A DNA stretch of 13,572 bases from Gammaproteobacteria bacterium (GTDB taxonomy: Bacteria > Pseudomonadota > Gammaproteobacteria > Eutrophobiales > Eutrophobiaceae). Location: assembly GCA_018676275.1 (NCBI GenBank), contig JABHFC010000134.1:1-13572 (forward strand), given 5' to 3'. The position numbers and the translations under genes are program-made. Of this stretch, positions 1-7,591 are shown one piece after another. Each line of letters begins with the position of its first letter. Positions within the stretch are counted from its first letter, which is position 1. The notes below the pieces were generated by a model. That model searched no databases and was not told the DNA's origin. It was given only the letters and a program-made list of their open reading frames with translations.

Positions 1-2
1 GT

Positions 3-1757
3 TGTCATTATCGATGTGCTGTCGAAAGTGCCAAGCTTGGATTTCCGGAAGTTCTTTTGGGTTTACTTCCAGGCGCAACAGGCACACAACGTTTGCCACG
101 TCTGGCAGGCGTGGAAAAAGCGCTGGATATGCTGGTTTCAGGGAAACCTGTTTCGGCAGCTGCAGCCAAAGACATAGGTCTTATAGATGAAATAATTGAG
201 GGTGATTTACTTGAAGGTGCTATTGCCTACACACAGGGTCTACTCAATTCGAACGCTCCCTTACGTCAATTGAGTAAAGTTGAGCTTGATTCCACAGGGA
301 TAAACGATCAGTTTTTTACTGATTATCGCAATCAGATCGAGAGACAAACACGGGGCTTTTTTGCACCCGAGCAAATCATTAAATGTGTTGAGGCCGCAGT
401 ATCACTACCTTACGAAGAAGCACTTAAAATAGAACGTAGTTTGTTCGATGACTGTAAAGCCTCCACGCATTCACAATCACAACGTCATTTGTTTTTTGCA
501 GAGCGTGAAGTTGCCAAGGTTGCCGACGTACCAAAAGATACAGTAAAACGAGATATTAAGAGTGTTGGCATTATTGGTGCTGGCACAATGGGTGGTGGTA
601 TTTCAATGAATTTTTTGAATGCTGGTATCCCCGTTACCATTCTTGAAGTAACACAGGAAGGACTCGATCGTGGTCTCGGTGTTATCAGGAAAAACTACGA
701 AGTCATGGTCAAGAAAGGTCGCATGAGTGAAGCAAAACTTGATGAACTCATGTCGATGATAAAGGGCACGGTGGACTATGCAGATATGGCCGAAGCGGAT
801 CTGATCATTGAAGCGGTGTTTGAAAATATGGCGGTTAAGAAGGATGTTTTCACAAAGCTTGACGAAGTCTGTAAGCCGGGTGCGATCCTCGCCAGTAATA
901 CCTCTTCCCTTAATCTTGACGAAATCGCAGCATTCACCAAACGGCCGGAAGATGTGATCGGTCTGCATTTCTTTGCTCCGGCGAATGTAATGACGCTACT
1001 TGAAATTGTGCGTGGCGCAAAGACCGCCAAAGATGTAATTGCAACTTCCATGGCATTGGCGAAAACCATCAGAAAAATTGGTGTGCTGGTGGGCGTTTGT
1101 TTTGGTTTTGTCGGCAATCGAATGTTTTTCCCCTATGTGCGTGAAGCCCAACTGATGTTGCTGGAAGGTGTTTCTGCAGAGCGTATTGATAAAGTCGCCT
1201 TTGAATGGGGCATGGCGATGGGTCCCAATAGCGTACTCGATCTCTCCGGCCTGGATGTATTTAACAAGCTTAACTCCGAATGGAAAGACCGTCCCGATGA
1301 TCCTGCTTATTACCGTGTTTGTAATGTACTGGTAGGGATGGAGCGTTACGGACAGAAAACCGGTAGAGGCATGTACATTTATGAAGGCAGGAATGCCGAA
1401 GCTGATCCCGAAGTTGATGAAATTGCTGCCAGAGAAGCGAAAATACTGGGTATAGAGCCACGTGATATTAGTGATGAAGAGATCATGGAACGGATGATGT
1501 GTGCCATGATCAATGAGGGCGCCTTAATTCTTGAAGAAGGTATTGCGCAGCGTTCGAGTGACATTGATGTAGTGTTTGCTAATGGCTATGGAATGCCACG
1601 CTATCGTGGCGGACCGATGATATATGCAGACATAGTAGGTCTGAAAAATGTCTATGAGGCGATATGCAAATACCGGGATCGGTATGGTGATCTGTACTGG
1701 ACACCAGCGCCGGTACTGGAAAAACTGGCAAAAGAAGGCAAGACCTTTAGCGAGTAG
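3..1757 (+). CDS. Bifunctional enoyl-CoA hydratase / 3-hydroxyacyl-CoA dehydrogenase, 5'-truncated
   Basis: This enzyme hydrates trans-2-enoyl-CoA and then oxidises L-3-hydroxyacyl-CoA with NAD+ in beta-oxidation, in the cytoplasm. The reading frame is open from base 3, so the start lies outside the window and 584 codons remain. Residues 1-16 read CHYRCAVESAKLGFPE, the end of the crotonase active-site region; Glu16 matches the second catalytic Glu of hydratases, and the first lies upstream of the window. PGATGTQRLPR follows, with Thr where Gly is usual. The Rossmann motif GAGTMG is at 192-197. The dehydrogenase pair is His322 (GLHFFAPANVM) and Glu334 (LLEIVRG). Both C-terminal dehydrogenase domains follow (GFVGNRM; then NEGALILEEG and MPRYRGGP). 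The layout matches FadB/FadJ and peroxisomal MFE-1 alpha subunits. It could be fadB- or fadJ-like, so no symbol is given. fadE starts 105 bp downstream on the same strand, which fits a shared pathway. Confidence 0.93.
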   Translation, partial: CHYRCAVESAKLGFPEVLLGLLPGATGTQRLPRLAGVEKALDMLVSGKPVSAAAAKDIGLIDEIIEGDLLEGAIAYTQGLLNSNAPLRQLSKVELDSTGINDQFFTDYRNQIERQTRGFFAPEQIIKCVEAAVSLPYEEALKIERSLFDDCKASTHSQSQRHLFFAEREVAKVADVPKDTVKRDIKSVGIIGAGTMGGGISMNFLNAGIPVTILEVTQEGLDRGLGVIRKNYEVMVKKGRMSEAKLDELMSMIKGTVDYADMAEADLIIEAVFENMAVKKDVFTKLDEVCKPGAILASNTSSLNLDEIAAFTKRPEDVIGLHFFAPANVMTLLEIVRGAKTAKDVIATSMALAKTIRKIGVLVGVCFGFVGNRMFFPYVREAQLMLLEGVSAERIDKVAFEWGMAMGPNSVLDLSGLDVFNKLNSEWKDRPDDPAYYRVCNVLVGMERYGQKTGRGMYIYEGRNAEADPEVDEIAAREAKILGIEPRDISDEEIMERMMCAMINEGALILEEGIAQRSSDIDVVFANGYGMPRYRGGPMIYADIVGLKNVYEAICKYRDRYGDLYWTPAPVLEKLAKEGKTFSE

Positions 1758-1785
1758 AAGAAATAGATTGATATCCTGTTGAACT

Positions 1786-1798
1786 AATCCTCAGGATT
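1786..1798 (+). other. Short hairpin in the gap before fadE
   Basis: AATCC-TCA-GGATT forms a 5-bp stem with a 3-nt loop, 29 nt after the upstream stop codon. It is followed by a pyrimidine-rich run (CTTTCTCTCTC) rather than a clean T-tract. It could be a weak terminator or attenuating hairpin between the two beta-oxidation genes. I see no convincing FadR- or PsrA-like operator and no strong sigma-70 promoter in the rest of this 105-bp gap. Confidence 0.25.
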
Positions 1799-1862
1799 CT
1801 TTCTCTCTCAAACTTGTCTACACTTAATAGATGAACTAATTGTTTAATATAAGGAAGACATC

Positions 1863-4403
1863 ATGAGCGGTTTAACAGTATTTATTATTTATGTTGTTGG
1901 TGTCGTAACACTGGCATATCGTCGGGCCAGTTTGAAAACCGCCGCCATTGCATTGAGCCTGTTATTTTTAATCTACTTGATATTTGGTAGTGGTTCATGG
2001 TTCTGGCTTACAGTATTACTGCTGATTTCAGCGGGTCTATGGCTTTCCAGTATTGACAATTTTCGTAGAAAATACGCGAGTAAACCACTTTTTGCCTGGT
2101 ACAAGTCAGCTCTGCCTCCGATTTCAGAAACCGAGCAGGAAGCTATCGACGCCGGCACGGTCTGGTGGGAAGGTGATTTATTTACCGGGAATCCTGATTT
2201 TGAAAAACTGCTGAGTGGTGGGAAAGCTACTCTTACACCTGAAGAACAGGCTTTTCTGGATGGACCGGTTGAAGAGTTGTGCAAGATGGTTGAACCATGG
2301 AATGTACACTTTTCTAAAGCGCAAATACCCGAGGAAGTAGTACAGCATATTAATGATAATCGCTTTTTGGGAATGATTATTCCCAAAGAGTATGGTGGTC
2401 TTGATTTATCTGCCGTTGCACAGGCAGCGGTGTTAACGAAGATTTCCATATGCGGTTCTGTTGTAGCAACCTACATCGGGGTACCTAACTCGCTCGGGCC
2501 AGGTGAGTTATTGATCAAGTACGGTACCGAGCAACAAAAAGATCATTACCTGCCACGACTTGCCACGGGTGAAGAGATCCCCTGTTTTGCACTGACTGCT
2601 CCTTTGGCCGGTTCAGATGCGACTTCATTGACTGATACTGGTGTTGTTTGCAAAGGCTTATGGGAAGGCAAAGAAGTTATTGGTATGCGTCTTAACTTCG
2701 ATAAGCGTTACATTACCCTGGCGCCCGTTGCGACTCTGGTGGGCCTGGCTTTTCGTTTGCAGGATCCTGATCATCTGATCGGTGATACCGATGATTACGG
2801 TATTACCTGTGCCTTGATACCTCGCGATACCCTGGGTCTGGAAATTGGTAAACGTCATTTACCCATCGGTGATCCATTTTTAAATGGCCCGGTACGTGGT
2901 AAGGATGTTTTTGTACCTCTGGATACCATCATTGGTGGCAAAGAAATGGCGGGCAAAGGCTGGCGTATGCTGGTTAATTGTTTGTCTACCGGACGGGTGA
3001 TCAGTTTGCCATCTGGCGGTAATGGCGCGGCGAAATATGCGCTGGCGGCAACAAGCGCTTATGCACGTATTCGTAAACAGTTTGGTATGCCTATTGGTGA
3101 ATTCGAAGGTATTCAAAAACCACTCGCCCGGATAGCAGGTTTTAACTACATCATACAGGCGAGCTTGACACAAACCGCGCAAGCTGTCGCAGCAGGTGCC
3201 AAACCTGCAGTACCGGCATCTATTCTCAAATACCACTGCACAGAAATGGCGCGTCAGGTCTTAATAGATGCAATGGATATTCATGGTGGTAAGGCTGTCA
3301 TGAAAGGCCCGAAGAATTATCTCGCGGTAGCCTACGAATCTATTCCCGTAGCTATTACGGTTGAAGGTGCGAATATCATGACACGAAACCTAATGATATT
3401 CGGGCAGGGAGCGATTCGCAGTCATCCCTATGTACTAAAAGAGATGGAACTGGTGAATGAGACTGATGAGGTACGCGCAACTGAGAAATTCGACGATCTT
3501 CTGTTTGAACACATTGGCTATACAATCAATAACGGTGCTACGGCACTGGTTCATGCACTGAGTGGATCCGTATTAGCAAACGCACCACTTTACTCACCAA
3601 TGAAGCGCTACTATCAGCACCTGCACCGTCTCAGCTCGGCTTTCGCCATGGTCACAGATGTTGCCATGTTGACTATGCAATCCGGGCTGAAGCGTCGGGA
3701 GATGATTTCTGCTCGTCTCGGTGATTTACTTAGCAGCATCTATCTTGCCAGTATGGTGTTAAAGCATTATGAAGATCAGGGTAATCCTGAAGCAGATAAA
3801 CCGCTGGTGGAATGGGCCTGTCAATACCTGTTTAATCAGTACCAGCAGGCAATGCATGATGTCCTGTTGAATTTTCCTAACCGTCTTCTGGCTTTAAAAA
3901 TGCGATTAACGGTTTTTCCATTGGGTCAGCATTTCCATAAGCCCAGTGATGAACTGGAAAGACAAATTGCAAAATTACTTATTCACGACAGTCCCAGTCG
4001 ACAACGTCTGATAGAAGGCGTTTTTAGTAGTGAATCAAAGAACAATCCTATCCATGCATTGAATCAGGCTATGATCATGGCTGATGAAGTAGCACCTTTG
4101 GAAGCGAAACTACGCAGGGCAGTTAAGGACGATGTGCTACCGGCCTTACTTGGTCTGGAACTTATTGAAGCAGGGGCGAGAGCTGAAGTGTTGAGTAATG
4201 ACGAAGCAAAGCGCATGCGTGAATTCGATAAGAAGATAATGGATATAATTCATGTTGATGAATTTGCCTTCGATGCTTTTAGCAGAGAGGCGAAGACAAG
4301 CACGCGACAAGCACCGAAGAAGAAAGCAAAGGCAAAAACCACAAGCAAAGCAAAACCGAAGACAAAACCAAAAAACTTACCTGAGACACCTGAAACGTCG
4401 TAG
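1863..4403 (+). CDS. fadE: Acyl-CoA dehydrogenase, FadE type
   Basis: This FAD enzyme catalyses the first oxidation of beta-oxidation (acyl-CoA to trans-2-enoyl-CoA). The product is 846 aa, slightly longer than E. coli FadE (about 814 aa). The start is supported by AAGGA at 1851-1855, 7 nt upstream. Residues about 3-60 are hydrophobic and form one or two N-terminal membrane helices, typical of FadE. The acyl-CoA dehydrogenase core has FALTAPLAGSDA (FAD/substrate contact) and RKQFGMPIGEFEGIQ. The motif VEGANIMTRNLMIFGQGAIR places the probable catalytic base at Glu501. The remainder resembles the FadE-specific C-terminal domain (DUF1974 type). Residues 807-846 form a Lys/Pro/Ala/Thr-rich basic tail not expected in the family. 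The gene follows a hydratase/dehydrogenase and converges with the MFS gene, with 16 bp between their stops. Confidence 0.95.
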   Translation: MSGLTVFIIYVVGVVTLAYRRASLKTAAIALSLLFLIYLIFGSGSWFWLTVLLLISAGLWLSSIDNFRRKYASKPLFAWYKSALPPISETEQEAIDAGTVWWEGDLFTGNPDFEKLLSGGKATLTPEEQAFLDGPVEELCKMVEPWNVHFSKAQIPEEVVQHINDNRFLGMIIPKEYGGLDLSAVAQAAVLTKISICGSVVATYIGVPNSLGPGELLIKYGTEQQKDHYLPRLATGEEIPCFALTAPLAGSDATSLTDTGVVCKGLWEGKEVIGMRLNFDKRYITLAPVATLVGLAFRLQDPDHLIGDTDDYGITCALIPRDTLGLEIGKRHLPIGDPFLNGPVRGKDVFVPLDTIIGGKEMAGKGWRMLVNCLSTGRVISLPSGGNGAAKYALAATSAYARIRKQFGMPIGEFEGIQKPLARIAGFNYIIQASLTQTAQAVAAGAKPAVPASILKYHCTEMARQVLIDAMDIHGGKAVMKGPKNYLAVAYESIPVAITVEGANIMTRNLMIFGQGAIRSHPYVLKEMELVNETDEVRATEKFDDLLFEHIGYTINNGATALVHALSGSVLANAPLYSPMKRYYQHLHRLSSAFAMVTDVAMLTMQSGLKRREMISARLGDLLSSIYLASMVLKHYEDQGNPEADKPLVEWACQYLFNQYQQAMHDVLLNFPNRLLALKMRLTVFPLGQHFHKPSDELERQIAKLLIHDSPSRQRLIEGVFSSESKNNPIHALNQAMIMADEVAPLEAKLRRAVKDDVLPALLGLELIEAGARAEVLSNDEAKRMREFDKKIMDIIHVDEFAFDAFSREAKTSTRQAPKKKAKAKTTSKAKPKTKPKNLPETPETS

Positions 4404-4419
4404 CAACACAGTTTGCGGA

Positions 4420-5610
4420 TTAGTTTTTATTTTGTTTGAGTAAGTAACTGAATAGACCACAAGTTGCCAGAGCTGCGATGGTCAGCCCAAACGGTCTGGA
4501 GCTGCCATCGTGCAGGACACCAATTGCCAATGCAGCCAGTGCACCGATACTCATTTCTATAGTGACCAACATAGCAGCTGCCGATCCGGTTCTGCTGGTA
4601 CTTGCCTCCATTGCCAAAGTTGGTGTTGTCGAAAATATAAGACCATCACCGAAGGCGATTAAAGTCATACCAACTGCCAGGCTGGTAATTGTGTCATTTG
4701 AATTATAAGTGATGCCAAACAGGATGGCTGCGCCCAGGATGAGGAACATAAACCCCGTGTTTAGAATGGTTGGAATACTGCTGGTTTTTACCATGTGGTT
4801 GGCCAAAAAAGCGCCTATTGCGAAACCAAGAACAAGAAGTGCCCAGAAGTAACCGAAATGTTGTGTCGGCAATCCATGATTATTAATCAGAATAAAAGGG
4901 CCCGCTGTCACAAACGCAAAGATCATACCGAGGCTGGATCCAGCGATAATGCAATATTTAACGTACAAGCGGTTAGATAACAGAACATAGTAATCCCGAA
5001 CAATAGCTTTCAATGACAGGGCTTTTACATTTTTTTTGGACGATTCTTCAAGGTAATACCAGGTTGCGATACTGACAAGTAGTCCAAAGGCGAATAACAA
5101 ATAGAAATTATATCGCCAGCCGAACCAGACATGAATATATCCGCCGATGATTGGTGCAATAGCCGGCGATATACAGGTAGCTACGCCATAGAGACCAATT
5201 ACCCTGACTTGCTCATTCTCTTCAAATAAGTCTCGAATAACAGCCAGCACCAGCACTCCTTCAACCGCAGCACAGATACCCTGAAATATACGGGCAATAA
5301 TCAGTTGTTCTACTGTCTGGGCGAGGCCACAACAAAGACTGAAAAAAGTAAAGCCGACAAGACCCCAAAGTAAAATGGGTCGACGCCCGAAGCGTTCTGA
5401 CAATGGGCCATGCACCAGGGTTGCCAGTGCATAGGCAAGAACATTAAGACTTATAGTTAATTTGATATTGGCAGCGGAGGTACCAAAATACTCAGGCAAA
5501 TGAGCCAGGCTGGGCGCGTAAATATCCGTCGACATCATCGTTAAAGAAGATGCCAGCACCAGAATGAAAACGATAATCCTTTTATTCACCAGGGTCTGTT
5601 TATCTTTCAT
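4420..5610 (-). CDS. MFS efflux transporter, Bcr/CflA family
   Basis: This is an inner-membrane proton-coupled drug or metabolite exporter of about 12 hydrophobic segments, 396 aa from ATG 5610. The N-terminal STDIYAPSLAHLPEYFG region is the characteristic Bcr/CflA signature after helix 1. The loop 2-3 motif A reads GPLSERFGRRP at residues 68-78. FGWRYNFYLL and SPAIAPIIGGYI also fit the family. The substrate cannot be told from sequence. An in-frame TTG at 5631 would add seven residues, but neither start has a clear Shine-Dalgarno. The ATG lies within an inverted-repeat arm (5591-5621), so the first residues, MKDKQTL, are encoded by the repeat and the family-like sequence begins at about NKRIIVF. 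The native start may have been displaced. The gene converges with fadE. Confidence 0.9.
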   Translation of the reverse strand: MKDKQTLVNKRIIVFILVLASSLTMMSTDIYAPSLAHLPEYFGTSAANIKLTISLNVLAYALATLVHGPLSERFGRRPILLWGLVGFTFFSLCCGLAQTVEQLIIARIFQGICAAVEGVLVLAVIRDLFEENEQVRVIGLYGVATCISPAIAPIIGGYIHVWFGWRYNFYLLFAFGLLVSIATWYYLEESSKKNVKALSLKAIVRDYYVLLSNRLYVKYCIIAGSSLGMIFAFVTAGPFILINNHGLPTQHFGYFWALLVLGFAIGAFLANHMVKTSSIPTILNTGFMFLILGAAILFGITYNSNDTITSLAVGMTLIAFGDGLIFSTTPTLAMEASTSRTGSAAAMLVTIEMSIGALAALAIGVLHDGSSRPFGLTIAALATCGLFSYLLKQNKN

Positions 5611-5621
5611 TTTCGCCACTG
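5591..5621. repeat. Left terminal inverted repeat, contains MFS start codon
   Basis: This arm pairs with 5750-5780 at 30 of 31 positions. Read on the - strand it contains GAAAATGAAAGATAAAC, and its ATG (5610-5608) is the only in-frame ATG near the start of the MFS gene. A looser extension to 5588-5625 pairs with 5746-5783 at 35 of 38 positions. Confidence 0.9.
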
Positions 5622-5693
5622 CTGAAGGCAAAAATAGTCCCAGCCCTTAATATATTGGCCTGCTTAAGCCCACTCTGCTTTGCTCGTCGCTCA

Positions 5694-5708
5694 TTTGGAA
5701 TGACCAAA
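5694..5708. other. Hairpin inside the MITE-like element
   Basis: TTTGG-AATGA-CCAAA is a perfect 5-bp inverted repeat with a 5-nt loop in the interior of the element. It would fold on either strand. It is consistent with the secondary-structure-rich interior of miniature elements; no other function can be assigned. Confidence 0.4.
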
Positions 5709-5719
5709 CTTCCCTCCTC

Positions 5720-5740
5720 GCGCCTTGATTGGCGTTTTTT
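5720..5740 (+). terminator. Terminator-like hairpin with T6 run
   Basis: CGCC-TTGATT-GGCG (5721-5734) is followed directly by TTTTTT (5735-5740), and G5720/T5735 can add a wobble pair. The stem is short, so activity is uncertain. On the + strand it would stop transcription coming from within the element before it reaches hisN. Confidence 0.4.
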
Positions 5741-5749
5741 CAGACTCAA

Positions 5750-5780
5750 CAGTGGTGAAAATGAAAGATAAACAGACCCT
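5750..5780. repeat. Right terminal inverted repeat, mirror copy of the MFS start
   Basis: This arm is the reverse complement of 5591-5621 with one mismatch. Read on the + strand it contains ATGAAAGATAAAC, the same first codons as the MFS gene but pointing toward hisN. The resulting reading frame (5761-5817) is only 18 codons (MKDKQTLVWFTIELKFKH) and stops 41 nt before the hisN ATG. Confidence 0.85.
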
Positions 5781-5789
5781 AGTATGGTT

Positions 5790-5795
5790 TACAAT
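5790..5795 (+). promoter_or_regulatory. Possible -10 box for the hisN-DyP pair
   Basis: TACAAT matches TATAAT at five of six positions and lies 63 nt upstream of the hisN start codon. No good -35 is seen at 16-18 bp spacing; that region is the right inverted-repeat arm, so any -35 contacts would be supplied by the element. This is a weak call. Confidence 0.3.
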
Positions 5796-5858
5796 AGAGC
5801 TGAAATTTAAACATTGATTATTTTGACTAACCAGAGAGCTTCGCAGGGATCACAATCT

Positions 5859-6656
5859 ATGTCTACAAATGAAGAAATACAAACACTGACTGATTTTGCT
5901 ACCAATGTTATCCAGGAGTCCGGTGATATTGCATTAAAGTATTTTCGAACAAATCTTGATATTAGTAATAAGCAAATCGGCGGTAAATTTGATCCGGTGA
6001 CCCTGGCAGATAATGAGATTGAAGAATTTATTCGTAGGAAAATACTGGAGAGCTATCCCGGGCATACGGTTATTGGCGAGGAAGCAGGTGAGACAAGGGG
6101 GACGGAGGCATTCAAATGGCTTATTGATCCGATTGATGGAACTCGTGGCTTTGTCGCCGGTTCGCCTATGTGGGGAACACTATTGGGCTTAATGGAAGGT
6201 GACGATTGTGTATTGGGTTTAATGAATCAACCTTTCGTCAAGGAATCCTATGTCGGAAGTCAGGAAGGTGCTTTTATATTGAATGAAAGTGGTAAGACAC
6301 AAATTCATACCAGTAAAAAGGATCAGCTCTCTGATGCTGTTTTGTGTTGCACACACCTGTCCATGTATCAAACCGGTAAAGCGCTGGATCGCTTTGTAAG
6401 AATTGCCGAGACTTGCCGATTCTCCCGGTTTGGTACGGACTGTTATGGTTACGCATTGCTTGCCCATGGCTTCGTTGATCTTGTTGTGGAGGCTGCACTT
6501 AAACCTTACGATGTAATGCCTATAATACCAATCGTTGAAGCGGCAGGTGGCGTGATCACTGACTGGCAAGGTGGCGCGGTGGCTTCCGGTGGCAACGTGG
6601 TCGCAGCTGCCAATGCGGAACTACATGAACAGGCATTAAATATTCTTTCCAAATAA
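5859..6656 (+). CDS. hisN: Histidinol-phosphatase, HisN type (inositol monophosphatase fold)
   Basis: This Mg2+-dependent phosphatase probably removes phosphate from histidinol phosphate in histidine synthesis. The product is 265 aa from ATG 5859, with AGGGA 9 nt upstream; an upstream in-frame TTG at 5814 is unlikely. Metal-binding signatures are present in order: KFDPVTLAD near 43-51, GEE at 73-75, DPIDGT at 90-95, and Asp218 in LKPYDVMPIIPIVEAAGG. Ordinary inositol monophosphatases have a WDxxA motif there; the PYD form together with FSRFGTDCYGYALLAHGFVDLVVE is what I know from HisN-type histidinol-phosphatases. Another small phosphomonoester remains possible as substrate. The DyP gene follows almost without a gap, so the two are probably co-transcribed. 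No other his gene is in the window. Confidence 0.82.
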   Translation: MSTNEEIQTLTDFATNVIQESGDIALKYFRTNLDISNKQIGGKFDPVTLADNEIEEFIRRKILESYPGHTVIGEEAGETRGTEAFKWLIDPIDGTRGFVAGSPMWGTLLGLMEGDDCVLGLMNQPFVKESYVGSQEGAFILNESGKTQIHTSKKDQLSDAVLCCTHLSMYQTGKALDRFVRIAETCRFSRFGTDCYGYALLAHGFVDLVVEAALKPYDVMPIIPIVEAAGGVITDWQGGAVASGGNVVAAANAELHEQALNILSK

Positions 6657-6671
6657 GTGAGTAAAATAGCA

Positions 6672-7553
6672 ATGAGCAAAGTACAGCCAGGCATTCTGCT
6701 TCCTCCTCCGAGATTAGCCAGATACATGTTGTTTTCCCTGCGGCCCGACAACGACCCACGCGAGGCATTGCAGGAATTAGCGGAAACAACGAAAGGTGAG
6801 AACAGAGTAGTGGGTCTCGGTGAATCTTTATTGAAATGCATTGGTAAAGATATAAAGGGAATGCATTCCTTTCCCGCCTATTCAGGTGCTGGTTTCGATG
6901 TGCCATCAACACCGGTAGCTTTATGGTGCTGGTTAAGAGGTGCTGATCGTGGTGAGCTTGTGCATCAGGCCAGAGAGGTCGAAAGTGCGTTAATGCCCGC
7001 CTTCGATCTTGTTAAGGTCATTGACAGTTTTCAATATCGAGACAGTCGGGATCTAACGGGGTATGAAGATGGTACGGAAAACCCGGAAGGCAATGATGCA
7101 ATAGCAGCTGCTATCGTATCCGGACAAGGTGACGGGCTGGACGGTTCTTCTTTTGTTGCTGTTCAACAATGGTTGCATGATCTCGACTACATGGAGTCGA
7201 TGGATGATGAAGAACGTGACCATGTTATTGGTCGGCGACTTTCAGATAATGAAGAAATAGAAGATGCGCCAAAATCTGCTCATGTAAAACGGACCGCGCA
7301 GGAAGATTTTGAACCAGAAGCTTTTGTCTTACGACGTTCGATGCCATGGGCCGATGAAAGTGGTGAAGGACTGGTGTTTGTGTCTTTCGGTAAATCATTT
7401 GATGCCTTTGAAGCTCTGCTCAATCGAATGACAGGTAAGGAAGATGGCATTGTTGATGCTTTATTTCGTATCTCGCAGGCCTTATCAGGAAGTTATTTCT
7501 GGTGCCCACCAGTTAAGGGTGACTGCCTGGATTTAAGTGCGCTTGATTTGTAA
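6672..7553 (+). CDS. DyP-type heme peroxidase, YfeX-like
   Basis: This is a heme b peroxidase that uses H2O2 to oxidise dyes, phenols or porphyrin-like substrates; the physiological substrate is unknown. The start at ATG 6672 gives 293 aa beginning MSKVQPGIL, close to the YfeX N-terminus as I recall it (MSQVQSGIL). A GTG at 6657, directly after the hisN stop, would add five residues. The DyP signature GYEDGTENP has distal Asp133 in GxxDG (130-134). The proximal heme ligand is probably His204 in SAHVKRT, and FVLRRSMPW carries the conserved Arg. There is no signal peptide, so it is cytoplasmic unless packaged in an encapsulin; no encapsulin gene is visible. The 15-nt gap to hisN and the lack of a separate promoter indicate an operon. 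Confidence 0.93.
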   Translation: MSKVQPGILLPPPRLARYMLFSLRPDNDPREALQELAETTKGENRVVGLGESLLKCIGKDIKGMHSFPAYSGAGFDVPSTPVALWCWLRGADRGELVHQAREVESALMPAFDLVKVIDSFQYRDSRDLTGYEDGTENPEGNDAIAAAIVSGQGDGLDGSSFVAVQQWLHDLDYMESMDDEERDHVIGRRLSDNEEIEDAPKSAHVKRTAQEDFEPEAFVLRRSMPWADESGEGLVFVSFGKSFDAFEALLNRMTGKEDGIVDALFRISQALSGSYFWCPPVKGDCLDLSALDL

Positions 7554-7591
7554 TATTAGTAACGGAATTTTAAGCATTAGATCTTTAAGTT

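Larger units (their letters stand above)
5592..5779. mobile_element. MITE-like element with 31-bp terminal inverted repeats
   Basis: Bases 5591-5621 and 5750-5780 are reverse complements at 30 of 31 positions (G at 5615 against the complement of T at 5756). The ends read GGGTCTGTTTATC and GATAAACAGACCC. The 128-bp interior has no convincing ORF but holds hairpins at 5694-5708 and 5721-5734. Size, lack of a transposase and end structure fit a non-autonomous miniature inverted-repeat element. The outer dinucleotides are CA (5590-5591) on the left and TA (5780-5781) on the right, which could be a TA target duplication with one transition; this is inference. Alternatives are an invertible promoter segment, a fold-back duplication of the MFS start, or an amplification artefact. 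The one internal mismatch and the slightly diverged flanks argue mildly against an artefact. Confidence 0.6.

Noticed and set aside
1758..1862. Search for a FadR/PsrA-type operator before fadE
   Set aside because: No inverted repeat resembling the known operators was found, only the small hairpin at 1786-1798.
1973..2449. 158-codon antisense frame within fadE
   Set aside because: It lies entirely inside a well-supported gene on the opposite strand, has no recognisable domain and no ribosome site.
5814..5858. N-terminal extension of the HisN-type protein from TTG 5814
   Set aside because: ATG 5859 has a better ribosome site, and the first residues of the extension (MIILTNQRASQGSQS) do not look like part of the fold.
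7554..7591. Search for a terminator between the convergent DyP and TPR genes
   Set aside because: The 38-bp gap is AT-rich but has no stem of useful length; no feature is called.
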